Assembly: GCA_963995505.1 (NCBI GenBank)
Contig: OZ023197.1
Span: 9,289,827 to 9,353,826 of the forward strand
Length of the DNA: 64,000 nt
Origin: Hypericum androsaemum
Lineage: Eukaryota; Streptophyta; Magnoliopsida; Malpighiales; Hypericaceae
Direction of reading: 5' to 3'
Under the pieces are notes generated by a model. The model was not told the origin of the DNA. It made no database searches and worked only from the letters and a program-made list of their open reading frames with translations. Below are positions 22,489-33,873 of the stretch, in pieces (the stretch's first letter is position 1; every line of letters begins with the position of its first letter). The position numbers and the translations under genes are program-made.

Positions 22489-23585
22489 TAATGCGCAAAA
22501 CGTTACAATTATTTGAATAAAATATTGTTTTTAGAGTGTTTTGAATTTTAACAATTTTTTGGAATCTATTTTCAAGAATTTTGCAGAATAACATTTCTTT
22601 ATGGCAGCAAGTCCAGAGAGCCAACATTAAAACTAAATCCTTAATTTTTGGGTTGGATTGAGTGTTGAGAATTTGGATTCAGGGGGGACTACATAAAAAT
22701 CATCCCCATGGTATGGACTAAATATGGGCCTTTAGATTTGATCAAATTCTTTTTTTACAGATCTAATGGTCAGAATCTGTTGAGGGTATTTTCGAGTTTT
22801 TATCCAAACATACTCATTAGGGTTCCACCATTTTCTTATATAATCCCAAACAAAATCCCCGCCGCTCCCCCCCCCCCCCCCCCCCCATTTTCTTTCATGT
22901 GGTTCTGGTGATTTTGTATTTAAAGATTGGAACTTTATGTTGGTGTTTGGTTGTTGTTTGAACGTAGTGCTTAAAATTCTAGCAAAAATTCATAGATGAA
23001 TGATACCAATATTAAAGTAGAATGATACCAATATCCTAGAACGATGATACCAATATTCGGAAAGAATGAAACCAATACATTCAAATGGTATACATTTTTA
23101 CTTATAATGGGATACCAATATTGGAAAAGATGAAAACCAATATCACGGTGGAATGAAACCAATATCATAGTAGAATGAAACTAATGTCATAGTATAATAA
23201 AACTAATAACATAGAAGATGAGAACCAATATCATAGTAGAATGAAACCAATATCATAGTAGAATGAAACCAATAGCATAGAAGATGGAAACCAATATTCT
23301 CATACTTGTATTTCCATAAATTGTATTATTTTGCTGATATTTTTTTTAATTCATTTTAATTATTGTATTTCCAATATTGCACGTATCCCTTTCAGTGGGG
23401 ATTATCCATGTTTCCACTGAATTTGAACCCGAGTGTTGATGGGTCAACAGCATAGTACGAAAAACCTGAACGATCCGTAATTGATGAAAAACTTGTAATA
23501 TCAGAATTTACATAGAGATTGTATTTAAATGGCCCGCGCGCTTATGGGTGAAGGTTATCTTGGCAATCCAAGGTGAGCCGAATTC
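22489..23585. other. Intergenic with poly-C tract and a minisatellite
   Basis: Holds a run of 20 C (22867-22886) and an array of about 21-base units at 22985-23300 (listed separately). No gene recognised. Confidence 0.6.
22985..23300 (+). repeat. ATAGTAGAATGAAACCAATATC-type minisatellite
   Basis: Roughly twelve imperfect units of about 21 bases, each with GAATGA(A/T)ACCAAT. Units are best conserved at 23210-23290. The spacing and sequence vary too much for a CRISPR-like structure, and this is plant DNA. Confidence 0.75.
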
Positions 23586-24193
23586 TACCCTCTCATTTCC
23601 TCTGTCGAGGAGTTGATGTGTGCGCTATTTGTTCCATCCCGCTTGCTCAGTCCCATTTGGACAGAATCATTTACCTGGCTGTCGGACCCGGGTGGTGGTG
23701 GATTTTCTGTTCAGGATCTCTACTCCCTTATTTTTAATGGCTTTTCTATTTTAGCCCCTGAGGTTCTGGTTAAAGGCGTGGCACGGCTAATACCTTTCAA
23801 ACTCAGCTACTTCTTATAGGTGACACGGCAAATATCTTGTATCATCGTGGTTTGGTGTCAAGTGTATGGTATCACTTCGCCAAGTTGGTTGGAATTCAGT
23901 GGTCTATTGGAGGCTCCGCGGCCGGTTGTTTAGACGCATGGATGGGGTTAGTTAAAGGTGGGCAAGTTAGAGGGCCTTTGTATATTCTTTTTGCTGCTAT
24001 CTGTTAGTGCGTTTGGAAGCAGCAGAACATGGTGATTTTTGACCAACAACCTGTTTGTACTAGAAGATTGATTACACTGATTCAGAGGACTTTTTTTGAA
24101 TGGGGTTTGATTGGTTGGCCTCTCGAGATCTTTTGCTAATCAAGATGCTCTCCTCTCCTGGCGCTTATTGCGAGTTTCTCGGCTTCAGTTTTT

Positions 24194-25390
24194 GGGTAAA
24201 TTGCCCTCTAGTCCCTGGTCTATAGTAAAATCTCACCTCTAGGGTCCCTGTTTTTTTTAAAATTATTTAACCGTCCATGCTTTATCTAAAAATATTAATC
24301 TCAGGTCTTTGGATGACGTCAGCAGTCATTTTTTCTTTTTTGTCAAGAAAATGACCAAAATACTCTTCAACAAAAAAAAAATTCATCATCTTCAACCTCT
24401 TTACCACCATCAACAGCAAACCTAGAAAAATTAAAAAATAAGAAAAATCAATCTCCAAGAACAAGCCCACCTCATTACTCTTCCAAGAACATGTTTAATT
24501 AAGAAATTATTGAATCAAGAAACACCATCTCCAACCCAGAACACCAATCGACAAACCGTCCACTAAATGGAACCCAAAATCTTCAGATCCAGGATAACCC
24601 AACTCAAAAAAATTTCATCGGCTTCATCTCCAAATCATGGGAATAACCTCAGCTCCCTCGACTTCCGTGTTCAACTCCCTCGACTTCGTGGTAACTACGC
24701 CATGGTTGGAAGGGCACCATTTCAGGTGGAGCCCGATGCCAGACTGACCACCTTCCTGGTCAACGCCGTGGAGTCTGTGTTGCCCCGCTCGTTCAAGCCC
24801 GCCAAGAAAAAGGCCCACGACGACGAAGACAACGAAGACGCCAATGCCCCCACCAATTTTGTTGTGGACGATGGGGCTTCCGCTTCTGCCTACGAGGTGC
24901 TTTCCGGCGATTGCCGAGTTCTGGGAGATGCTTCTTCTTCCTGGGCGGGCTGCTTGTTTAGGGGACCTCTTTTATGGCTTTGATACCAAAGAATTGAAGC
25001 CAGCTTAATTTTTGCTGTTGTTTTTTAGTGTTCTTGGAAGAGATGAATCGATGAGACGATGTTGTGAATTATTGGGTTTCGGTTGTGGAGTTGTTGTTCA
25101 TTTTTGAAGTTGTAATTGGTGTTGTTTTCTGGCTTTGGATTCAAGTTGTTAGTTTTGGTTTGGTTGGTTTTCTGGTTTGTTCTTGGGTTCCAAAGGTTGA
25201 AGAAGAAGATTTTTTTTTATGTCAGAATATTTTCGTCATTTCACGTGACAAAAAAAAAGACGGCTGACATCAGCCACGGACCTGTGACCAATATTTTTAG
25301 ATAAAGTAGGGAAGACTAAATAATTTTTAAAAAAATAGGGACCCTAGATGTGATTTCACTATAGAACAGGGAGCTGAGGGCAATTTACCC
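24194..25390. mobile_element. Long-TIR MULE nested in the LINE, with an open frame
   Basis: It starts GGGTAAATTGCCCTC and ends with the inverted form. The arms share inverted blocks (AGGGTCCCTGTTTTTTTTAA, TCTAAAAATATT, GACGTCAGC) over about 160 bases. I see no clear 9-bp duplication, but the target is a T-rich stretch where slippage could hide it. The interior carries a GC-richer open frame (24567-24983), suggesting gene capture. Confidence 0.75.
24567..24983 (+). CDS. Open frame of 138 codons inside the MULE, origin unknown
   Basis: The frame is GC-rich against the AT-rich arms. The translation includes RVQLPRLRGNYAMVGRAPFQ, DARLTTFLVNAVESVLPRSF, an acidic-basic KKKAHDDEDNEDAN and VVDDGASASAYEVLSGDCRV. 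I do not recognise a domain. The most likely explanation is a captured exon piece (transduplication). Whether it is expressed is unknown; it has no visible intron or promoter of its own. Confidence 0.35.
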   Translation: MEPKIFRSRITQLKKISSASSPNHGNNLSSLDFRVQLPRLRGNYAMVGRAPFQVEPDARLTTFLVNAVESVLPRSFKPAKKKAHDDEDNEDANAPTNFVVDDGASASAYEVLSGDCRVLGDASSSWAGCLFRGPLLWL

Positions 25391-25690
25391 TTTTTTTTGT
25401 ATTAGGGGTTGTTTCTGTTGATCAGGGGCTTAGTTTTTTTCTTTTTATATGCGATTTTGGGCTTGGTTGCTTCTTATGAAGTGCCTCCCCTTTCTTGTAA
25501 TTCCAACTCTTGGCTCGAGATGTAGGTTTGGGCGCTCGGACCTCCGCCCAGTGCTCTTTCCCTACCATAATGTTTTCCTCTGGGTTTCGTCATCGTAGGA
25601 TTTTAGTGTCGGGCGTCTGCTTTAGTTTCTTTGGTCCCCTGCATCCCTATCTCTTGTATCAATTTCAAGGAGATAAACATACGTATACCT

Positions 25691-28341
25691 TAAAAAAAGG
25701 GACCGTGCTCTTGATGGCAGACCTATAATATCATAGGTTAAATAGTGAGCGGGTGGCAAACTTGTAATATGAGATATTACATAAAGATAATTTTGGAAAT
25801 TTATATCTAAAATATGGTGTATTATGTATGTCGTATGGTGTACCACTATATATCGCATGTTGTATCATTGTTTAACGTGTTGTGTAACACTATATGTCGC
25901 ATGGTGTATAGTAATTATTGTATTATGATGAACCATTGTATATGCATATTGCACTACTATATATCGCATTGTGCACCACTGTATTACATGATGCACCAAT
26001 GTAAAATACATCGTGCACCAGTATATGTGGTAGCATCATGTGACATATACCGTACACTATGCAATATACATTATGCGGCATACAATGATACACAATGCAA
26101 CATATACTTGTACATGATATATGACATGTTGTACCTATGTCTCACGAGTTCAAGTGAAATACCAAAAATTCACCTCTACATTATGCTTGTGGATTCCAGC
26201 CATAATATTACAGGTCACGCACTTCCACCCTAAATTAACAACCAAGATTAAATCTGGATGATGCTCACTCTATACAACCTCTTAATTTTGAGTCTACACA
26301 AAGATGTAAACCTTTAGGTATTGCTAGATTGGAAATCTCAAAGGGAGATTGGGTTTTTAGTTCTGGACTCACTCGCTAATTATCTCTTAATTTTGGCTTA
26401 TCCTGTGGGCTAATTGAATCATAACTCAAAAGTTAACCCAATATTTGTGCTATTACTAGTAAGTGCGTACAGATTAATTAGTAAAAAGGATTAACTGTTA
26501 ATATCCACTAACTCTTTTTTTCTTCATGGTTCATCAACTCAAAATAATTGTGTATCAGGTCAAATAATGGCCTATTAGTTCGAATTATTGTCATAAAAAT
26601 TAAAAATAAATGGAAAATAAATTTGAATTTTACCTTGCAACAATCACATGCAAGTTTTCACCGTCTAATTGAAAACTATGGAATATCTATATTCTTTTTT
26701 TATAAGAGAATATAGTATATTCCACCAACTACCTTTTCTCCCTCAGTTGAAAGATTTAAGTGGTAATCTATTTATATTTCCGAATTCGTACATCGCCGAA
26801 GACGATAGCTCTGCACACAATTAAATGTAGTTAAATATTGGTTTGGTTTATTATTTTATGTTACAAATATATTTACTTTAAAAATTTTATTTGGTTAAAC
26901 AAGTTTCTTAATTCAGTTAATCAAAATATCAATATGCCATATGATATTTTGAAAAAAAAGATGCCATATGATATTTAACTATTATCAAACCTCGAAAACA
27001 TGGATAATTTATCTTGCTAGGTTTAATTTGTAAGATGTTCAAAATACATGAGAGATAATAAGTATTTGAATCATTGAATTTGTCAAATAAAAAAAACATT
27101 TGTACAGTAGTAAGAAAATTCAAATACATAAACTTTTTCAAATCTTATGAAATATACCATGTCATTCCCAACCCTTGTACGTATCCCGATTCTTCATCTC
27201 GGTTCTTTGAAATCATCATATGTTAACAAGTTACCCAATTCGACAACTCATCTAATTTTTTCTTAAATTCACATGCATATCAAATATTAATACATTCACG
27301 ACAACACAAATTACAACAATATCAAAGCCAACGACTCCAAATATAATACAAGATCAATGCTTTAAACAAGACACTAGAAAGAAACTCCAAATAATACACT
27401 CCCCCATGGTGGCCGCCACTCGAGCACCTAGCACCAGAGGTCGGCTCCTTGTTTTCTTAATTTTTTAAAGTTATTTATTTTGGGAATATATGTAACTTTG
27501 TGTACACATTTAATAATTTTGCTAAAACAAATTTACCCAAAACAGTAAAGAAAAGAGTGATTGGTTCACTTAATAGTCACAATAGACATTTTTTTAAATA
27601 TTTTTATTATTAATTATATTTAATACTAAAATGTCATATAATTCCAATTTATCTTTTATACAAATTTATCATTTATATAATAACAAAACACTCTAAAAAT
27701 TATTTTCAAAAAAATGTTTAGTTAGATGTGGTCTAACTAGACAACCTAATGAACTACATAGTTCAACCGTGTTAGACTAATGGTCAAACTAATTTTTTGG
27801 TATAAAGTGGTCAAGCTATATTAACCATATGTCTTAACAATTCTCCACATTTTGACGCTGACCCGACCCGCTCTAGGGTACATGTGGCGATCCGGCTAAA
27901 CCAACCACTAATCGGATCAATTTTTTTAAAATCAGTGGTGACAAAGCCGAGTAAACTAACACTATTCATTAAAAAAATATACTGAAAAAAAGTTATTAAT
28001 TCGGAAAATATCCTGTAACAAGAAGAAGAGACCCCGAGAGCGAGGAGGCACGAAATAATTAAATAAACAAGACAAAACAAATTAGCAAGAGGCTCCTTGA
28101 TTTCTGCGATTGAAAAATCCACATTTCTTGTACGCGGTTGTCCATTTTCCCAATAGCCAGGAGATGCTTTGTTGATATTATAAACGCAATAATTTCACTA
28201 AAAAGTCGTCCACTGACGGTCGATTGATATTTAAGGTTCCGCCCAATTTTTTACTTTGAACTAATTTAATATTGCCCATAATGCTGTATCTATAATTTAA
28301 CATTCCGCCCAATTTAATTCGTGGATCAATTTAATATCGCC
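25691..28341. other. Intergenic, AT-rich, no gene seen
   Basis: About 25805-26130 is a second, diverged array of the TATGTCGCATG...CACC repeat. The remainder is AT-rich. About 28235-28345 holds two related segments starting TTCCGCCCAATTT just before the truncated LTR at 28345. No gene or RNA recognised. Confidence 0.5.
25805..26130 (+). repeat. Second array of the TATGTCGCATG...CACC repeat
   Basis: Many imperfect units with TATGTCGCATGGTGTA, ACCACTATATATCGCAT and CACCACTGTATTACATGATG match the core at 19786-19950. The units degenerate toward the right into CATATAC/CAATATAC motifs. Confidence 0.65.
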
Positions 28342-28344
28342 AAG

Positions 28345-28517
28345 CCGCTACTTTTCTCATTGATACGATGTCAATATATACAACTCGCTAGGACTCTCTA
28401 GGGTTAGAGTTACATCCCAAGAGAATATACAACTTCCGTATCAGGAATATATGCGTTCCTATTCTAGGAGATACATTCCTATTCTAGGATAACGTCTACA
28501 TAAGGACGGGATCTTCA
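28345..28517 (-). repeat. 3' LTR (minus-strand sense), end truncated
   Basis: Matches 32606-32792 except for the last 15 bases, which are replaced by unrelated sequence. It begins TGAAGATCCCG after the purine tract. Confidence 0.88.
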
Positions 28518-28527
28518 ACACTCCTCC

Positions 28528-29930
28528 TCAAGTTGGCGTGTGGAGGTTAATCACACCCAGCTTGCCCAATAATGCATGGAACTGCTCTTTTTCGAGCGCC
28601 TTGGTGAATATATCAGCCAGCTGATTGGCCGTCGGAATCTTCTGCGGTGCTATCTTACCAAACTGAATGTGTTCCCGAACAAAATGATAATCTATCTCAA
28701 TGTGTTTTGTTTGCTCATGAAAAACTGGATTCATTGCAATGTGCAATGCTGCTTGATTATTGCAATATAGTGGCATTGTTTTCTGTTGCAACATGCTTAG
28801 TTCTCGCAATAACAAACTGACTCAATATTCCCACCGCATAAGAAAGATCTGGTCGCGTGACCACAAGGTACATGAGGCGCCCAACCAGCCTTCTATACCT
28901 CTTTTGATCTGCCAACTGGTCTCCTCGATCTGCCGCCAAGTGGTGGTTCTGCTCCATCAAAAATGTGGTTTGCTACCTTACTTGCCACATTCTTTCACAA
29001 TATCAAGCGTGTACTTTTGCTGACTAAGTACCAGCCCCTGCGAAGTCCTTGCAGCTTCAATGCCCAAGAAGTACTTCAACGACCCTAAGTCTTTAATTTT
29101 AATTTCCTTATCCAGCTATTACTTGGCACTGTCAATCATCAGTTGACTCGTTCCTGCTAGAATCATATCATCCACATATATTAGTGCAATTAATATGACC
29201 TTACTACTTCTATAGATGAATAGCGAGTGATCCGCCTTAGACTGCCTGAAACCCTTGCTCAACAAAGCACTTGTGAACTTGCTATACCAGCTTCTGGAGG
29301 CTTGTCATAAGCCATATAATGATTTTCGAAGCCTGCACACTCGCCTATCACCAGGTTTCCTGTACCCCTGCAGAATTTGCAAATACACCTCCTCTTGTAG
29401 GTTGCCATGTAAGAAGGCGTTGTTCATATCTAATTAATGTACTAACCATCCTTTCTTGACTACAACAGCCAACGGACATTGGACAGTTACCAGTTTGGCC
29501 ACTGGTGCAAAAGTCTCATAAAAGTCTATGCCTTTAACTTGAGTGAAACCTCTGGCAACCAGTCTCACCTTATACCGCTCCACCTCTCTATTAGGCTTGA
29601 ACTTGACCTTGTATACCTACTTGGAATCAACTGCTCGCTTTCTTTTACGTAGTGCCTGTAAGGTCCAAGTGCCATTGGACTCCAGGGCCTGTATTTCACT
29701 TCGCATTGCATCTCTCCAATCTTCATGCTTGGTAGCCGCAAGTAATGCCTTGTGTGAGCATGAAAATTTGTTGTAACTGACAAAGTGAGATAAAGGATGT
29801 ACCATTGAGTTGCATGATGGCTGGTTTGGCTCTTGCGACGTAATAGAGGGTGGTAATGTAACTTCAAAACTCTCCAAGCGTGCTGGAAATTTCTGATTCC
29901 TTTGTTGCCGTGCTATTTCATCTGTCACAG
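28528..29930 (-). pseudogene. Copia reverse transcriptase and RNase H remnants
   Basis: From 29800 downward the minus strand reads [56 protein letters not shown] and the catalytic YVDD (29167-29178), then KIKDLGSLKYFLGIE. RNase H follows at 28815-28528 with [34 protein letters not shown] and [14 protein letters not shown]. Trp and Gln codons have become TAG/TAA stops (for example just before VYKVKF) and the frame shifts near 28800. RT and RNase H would copy the element's RNA; this copy cannot. Confidence 0.88.
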
Positions 29931-30596
29931 GAGCTTCTCATTCTATTTCTTCTATCACAGGAGCTTCCCTCGCCACCTCTATTGCATCAGCAGGTAATGA
30001 CTCACTTTCAGCTGAGACTACCCCTTCTATTTCAGCAGGAGGACCCGATGGTGTGTCTTGTGTTGGCATGCTCGTCAAGTTTGAGACATCATCATCAACT
30101 CGCACTTTCGGTCCTCTATTTGTCACTTGCGTCGACCTTGCCTAATCAGTCTATCCCACATTCAGATTAAAAGCTTGCACGAATGGGAATTGATCTTCTC
30201 AAAACACAACATCTCGACTATTGAAGACTTCGCCACCATCAAAGTCATAGACCCGATATCCCTTCTGTCCACCAGGATAACCTAGGAATATGCATCTTTA
30301 GTGAGCATAAGCTAGACAACCAAAGCTTTTGAGTTGACTATATCTGGTCCCTTGCCAAACATCACCTCATATGGTACTTTGTGTTGGATAACAGCTGATG
30401 GTAAGCGGTCTATGAGATGTACCGCCATAAGAATGCATTCACCCTAAAACTTAACCGGCAATGCAGCCTAAAATTGAAGAGCATGGGTTGTCTCCAATAT
30501 GTGCCTGTGCTTACGCTCAACTACATCATTTTGTTGCGGTGTATCGATGCAAGATGTTTACAGAATTATTTCAGAAGTGGCGTAGAATTGGAGCAT

Positions 30597-31400
30597 TTAT
30601 TTTGACTTAAACTCTGCCCCATTATCACTTTGTATCTTCTTAATCTTTGCGCCAAATTGACGTTCGATCATGGCATGGAAAGTTCGCAGTAGTTCACCAG
30701 CTTCTGATTTGTGTTGCATTAGATAGACCCACACTCCTCTACTGAAGTCATCAACAATTGTGAGAAAATATCGTGCACCCGTTAATAAAGATGTACGATA
30801 AGGTTCCCATATATCACAGTGGATCAAATCAAAATATGCTCTTATCTTTATTGAACTACGTGTAAAAGGAGGTCGAGTTTGCTTCGCTCTCATATAAGAA
30901 TCACAATGTAAAGTGTCATTATCACCTATCTTTTCTGTAGGAAAGATATGTGCGCCATCTTCTCGAGCGACGGGTGCCCAAGACGTCGATGCCACACTTG
31001 AAAACCCTTTTGCCTTCGTACTAACATTACCACCCCGCCACCTTGTACTGGACTAAAATAGTACAATCTGTCGCAGCGCCTACCCAAACCAATCAGGTTC
31101 CTCGTCGGTAAGTCCTGTACAAAACAACCATCAGTTCAAAAAGTGAGAGTACATCCATTGTCCTTCGTCAGTTGGCTCACTGATAACAAGTTACACTTAA
31201 AATTAGGAATGTATAAAACATGTTTCAGTATTAAATTCTTTGCCAACTTGACTTCCCCTACTCCATGGATGGCAATACTGTCCTAGTTCGGGATTCGCGT
31301 GGGCATATGCGATGTTTTCTCAACGTTTCTGTGAAACAAACTTATATCAGAAACAATGTGCTCTATCGCCCCAGAATCGATTATCCAAGTGTGAGGCTAA
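30597..31400 (-). pseudogene. Copia protease and integrase remnants
   Basis: Near 31385 the minus strand reads WIIDSGAIEHIV, the Asp-protease active site. Further on, 30995-30597 keeps the integrase: HCDSYMRAKQTRPPF (HHCC finger, second Cys changed to Tyr), FDLIHCDIWEPY (first catalytic Asp), ARYFLTIVDDFSRGVWVYL and KKIQSDNGAEF (second Asp). The frame is lost before the catalytic Glu. The region between protease and integrase has several stops. Confidence 0.85.
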
Positions 31401-31588
31401 AAATTCTTACCCACCATGTTGACCAAAGGCTCAAAACCTTGAGGCTGTTGCTTACTTGTTTCTCCTTCTACGCCAAGGTATTTCATCAAGTTTGCATACT
31501 GATCCTTCGTCAAACCTGGCACAGGGCTGCAGTCATTGGACACTTGAGCCGCTTTTGGTCGCTGCCCACCAGCAACTTGCGACTTTCC

Positions 31589-32526
31589 TTATTTCTGGGG
31601 AAAGTCTCGCTTTTCTCGCTTCACCCATCCTGGTGGATATCCAACTAGCTCGAAACAGTCATCCTCGCTATATCTGACCTTCCTGCAGTGCTCACATCTT
31701 GGTCGATCTACCTTCGTCCCTTTGCGCTGGGCATTCAGCTTCTTAAAATGTGCCTGAAAAGCTGCACCTTTCGTACACATATGGTGTGGAACCGAGAGGT
31801 TTTGCTGCTGCTCGTTCTCAACGACCAGATGATACGATATTCCTAGCTCAAGTGGTAGAGTGGAACTCAGTATCTGAGTTTTAACCACGTTGAAGGCTTC
31901 ATCCAAGCCCATCAAGAAGTCATACAGTTGCTCCTTCTCTCTCATCAGCGACATCTACTTCTCGACTCCGCAAGTGCACTCGCCACATCCATACTTGGGC
32001 AGAGGGTTGATGGCTTCTATCTCATCCCATAATCCTCTCAGCCTCATATAGTATGTGAAAACGCTAAGCTTTCCTTGCCTTAACTGCGCAATCTTGCGCC
32101 TGAGTTCATAGGCCCGAGGAGCGCTCTCCCCTTCCCGAAGCATTCTCCCAGATCGGATCAAAGCTCTGCAGATGTCTTGGCATAATGTACACTGGTACGT
32201 ATGTCTTTCTCCATCGCGCTTTTGAGCCATCCTTTCACCATGGCATCACAGCGTATCTAAGAGGGAAAATCCGATAAGTTGATCGTCAGTCTTGGTATAA
32301 TTCCATCGACGAGCCCGTACTTATTCTTTGCGTACAGGGCATTAGCCATGTCAGCTATCCCTTCGCCATAGTTGTTGTCGTTGAGCAAGTCACTCACATA
32401 GACCTGTCCTGGATTGTCCCAGGGGTGTATGTAAAACGGTGACTGCACAGCTACTGCTCCGGATGAAACGGGCGAGCTCACCTCTCCGGTGTCGCCTCCT
32501 CCAGAAGCATTGCTGGTCTTCGACAT
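31589..32526 (-). pseudogene. Copia gag, frameshifted
   Basis: Starts at an ATG at 32526 (MSKTSNASGGGDTGEVSS) and continues with ALYAKNKYGLVDGIIPRL, then in shifted frames with APRAYELRRKIAQLRQGKLS, FTYYMRLRGLWDEIEAINPL and KEQLYDFLMGLDEAFNVVKT, all typical of the plant UBN2/retrotrans_gag-like Copia capsid. The CCHC zinc knuckle reads CEHCRKVRYSEDDC, with the metal-binding His changed to Tyr. Stop codons and frameshifts split the gene at least three times, so it cannot make capsid. Confidence 0.85.
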
Positions 32527-32590
32527 TATTTCGCTAGGGCTAGGATTCTTGCGGCATGTAGGTTTCGTTTATGAAGGGTTAAAAATATCA

Positions 32591-32605
32591 CTGCTCTGAT
32601 ACCAT
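32591..32605 (-). other. Primer-binding site, initiator tRNA-Met type
   Basis: Minus-strand TGGTATCAGAGCAGT directly abuts the LTR end, the classical plant Copia site. Confidence 0.9.
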
Positions 32606-32792
32606 GAAGAATTTACAAACCGCTACTTTTCTCATTGATACGATGTCAATATATACAACTCGCTAGGACTCTCTAGGGTTAGGGTTACATCCCAAGAGAA
32701 TATAGAACTTCCATATCAAGAATATATGCGTTGCTGTTCTAGGAGATACATTTCTATTCTAGGATGACGTCTACATAAGGACGGGATCTTCA
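32606..32792 (-). repeat. 5' LTR (minus-strand sense) of the Copia element
   Basis: 187 bases, starting TGAAGATCCCG and ending TTTGTAAATTCTTCA on the minus strand (short inverted TGAAGA/TCTTCA ends). The primer-binding site follows directly. Compared with 28345-28517 it shows about ten differences. Confidence 0.9.
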
Positions 32793-33873
32793 AGACAATA
32801 GTCTTGTATCGACTAAAAATAATTTAACTGACCATTAAAAAATTATTACGGCCTTGCGCGGAACAAACACAACTATAAAGAAAAGCAATCCTCTAATAGC
32901 TTCTCAACTCTTGATATTCTCATGAACATAAATCTTGCAATTGGTTTCGTTCTGGAAATTCATAATTGAAAACTTTCATAATAAGAACGTATCTTGTGCT
33001 AAATTACTAGTCATTGAACCAATAATTTAGAAAACACAACTATAAAGTAAATAAATATAACTGGTAGATAATTGTTCTGTGCTAATTGAAAATTTGAAAT
33101 TTAAAGTCTAAGAACACACCTGCATTAAAAAATTCGAAATAAAACTTTTCATTTTTGTGTCTAACTTTACTTGAACACGATTTTAGTTAATAGAGTAAAG
33201 ATATTTTTTATAAGTAAATACTTAAATGGATTGACATATCACACTACTCTCTTTATTAATATGACATGATATATCTAATAGCAAAAATTTTAGGAATTGT
33301 CAATTTTTATTAGAAAATTAATAATTCAATTATTGTAATTTTGGACAAAATTGCTACCATAAAATTACTTGTTACATGATTTCCAAACAATAATAAGGGT
33401 AAAATATATTAATTTTGACACCCGTAATCCATGTTCTTCCTAACGAGGACGATTATATCTGTCATTACGAAGCGTGGTTTATTATGTTTTCGTTAATAAA
33501 GACGTATTCAGCTAGTTTCAAACTAATCGAATGTGACAAGGGCTCTAATGTCACGTCCATACTTTCATTTACTTTTTTTTCCAAACCATCATGATTTATA
33601 TATTTTAAATGAACAACTAATTCGAGCTCGATGCAGACAATATTACAAAAGATTACAAAATTATCTTCCCCAAATTTTAAATTAGTTAATTATTGTCAAA
33701 AGTCAAATTAGAACATTCAACTTCATTGGTTTCATGATTTTTTGGTGGGAAATACGAGAACAACCACCCAAATTAAACATCGGATACAACCTATAAATAT
33801 TTTGAGCCTGAGGTGGAATGTGACCAAATTAACAAGAAATTGAAGGAAGCCCATTTCCTCGAGCTAAATAAAA
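32793..33873. other. Upstream region of the HAK5-like gene
   Basis: AT-rich, no gene or element identified. It should contain the former promoter of the gene at 33874. I do not see a convincing TATA box at a typical distance. Confidence 0.5.

Larger units (their letters stand above)
23590..25690 (+). mobile_element. LINE 3' fragment (zf-RVT region), split by a MULE
   Basis: In broken frames, 23640-24110 reads as the C-terminal part of a plant L1-type LINE reverse-transcriptase protein: ESFTWLSDPGGGGFSVQDL, ANILYHRGLVS, WYHFAKLVGI, CLDAWMGLVKG and VWKQQNMVIFDQQPVC. This is the zinc-binding zf-RVT domain after the RT, with frameshifts and stops. The sequence is interrupted at 24194 by a MULE and seems to resume at 25391, where T-rich 3' end-like sequence runs to about 25690. 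The 5' part of the LINE is absent, consistent with 5' truncation. Confidence 0.65.
28345..32792 (-). mobile_element. Nearly full-length, decayed Copia retrotransposon
   Basis: On the minus strand the order is 5' LTR (32606-32792), primer-binding site TGGTATCAGAGCAGT (32591-32605), gag from 32526, protease, integrase, RT, RNase H ending at 28528, polypurine tract TTGAGGAGGAG, and 3' LTR (28345-28517). The gag-protease-integrase-RT-RNase H order defines Copia. Every gene has stops, frameshifts or changed key residues, so the copy is dead. The 3' LTR lacks its final 15 bases and no target duplication is seen, so the left border has been deleted or rearranged. Confidence 0.92.

Noticed and set aside
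22985..23300. Regular repeats that might recall a CRISPR array
   Set aside because: Units are imperfect, there are no equal unique spacers, and this is plant nuclear DNA.
24185..25399. 9-bp target duplication for the MULE at 24194
   Set aside because: The flanks TCAGTTTTT and TTTTTTTTG do not match; only the TIRs support this element.
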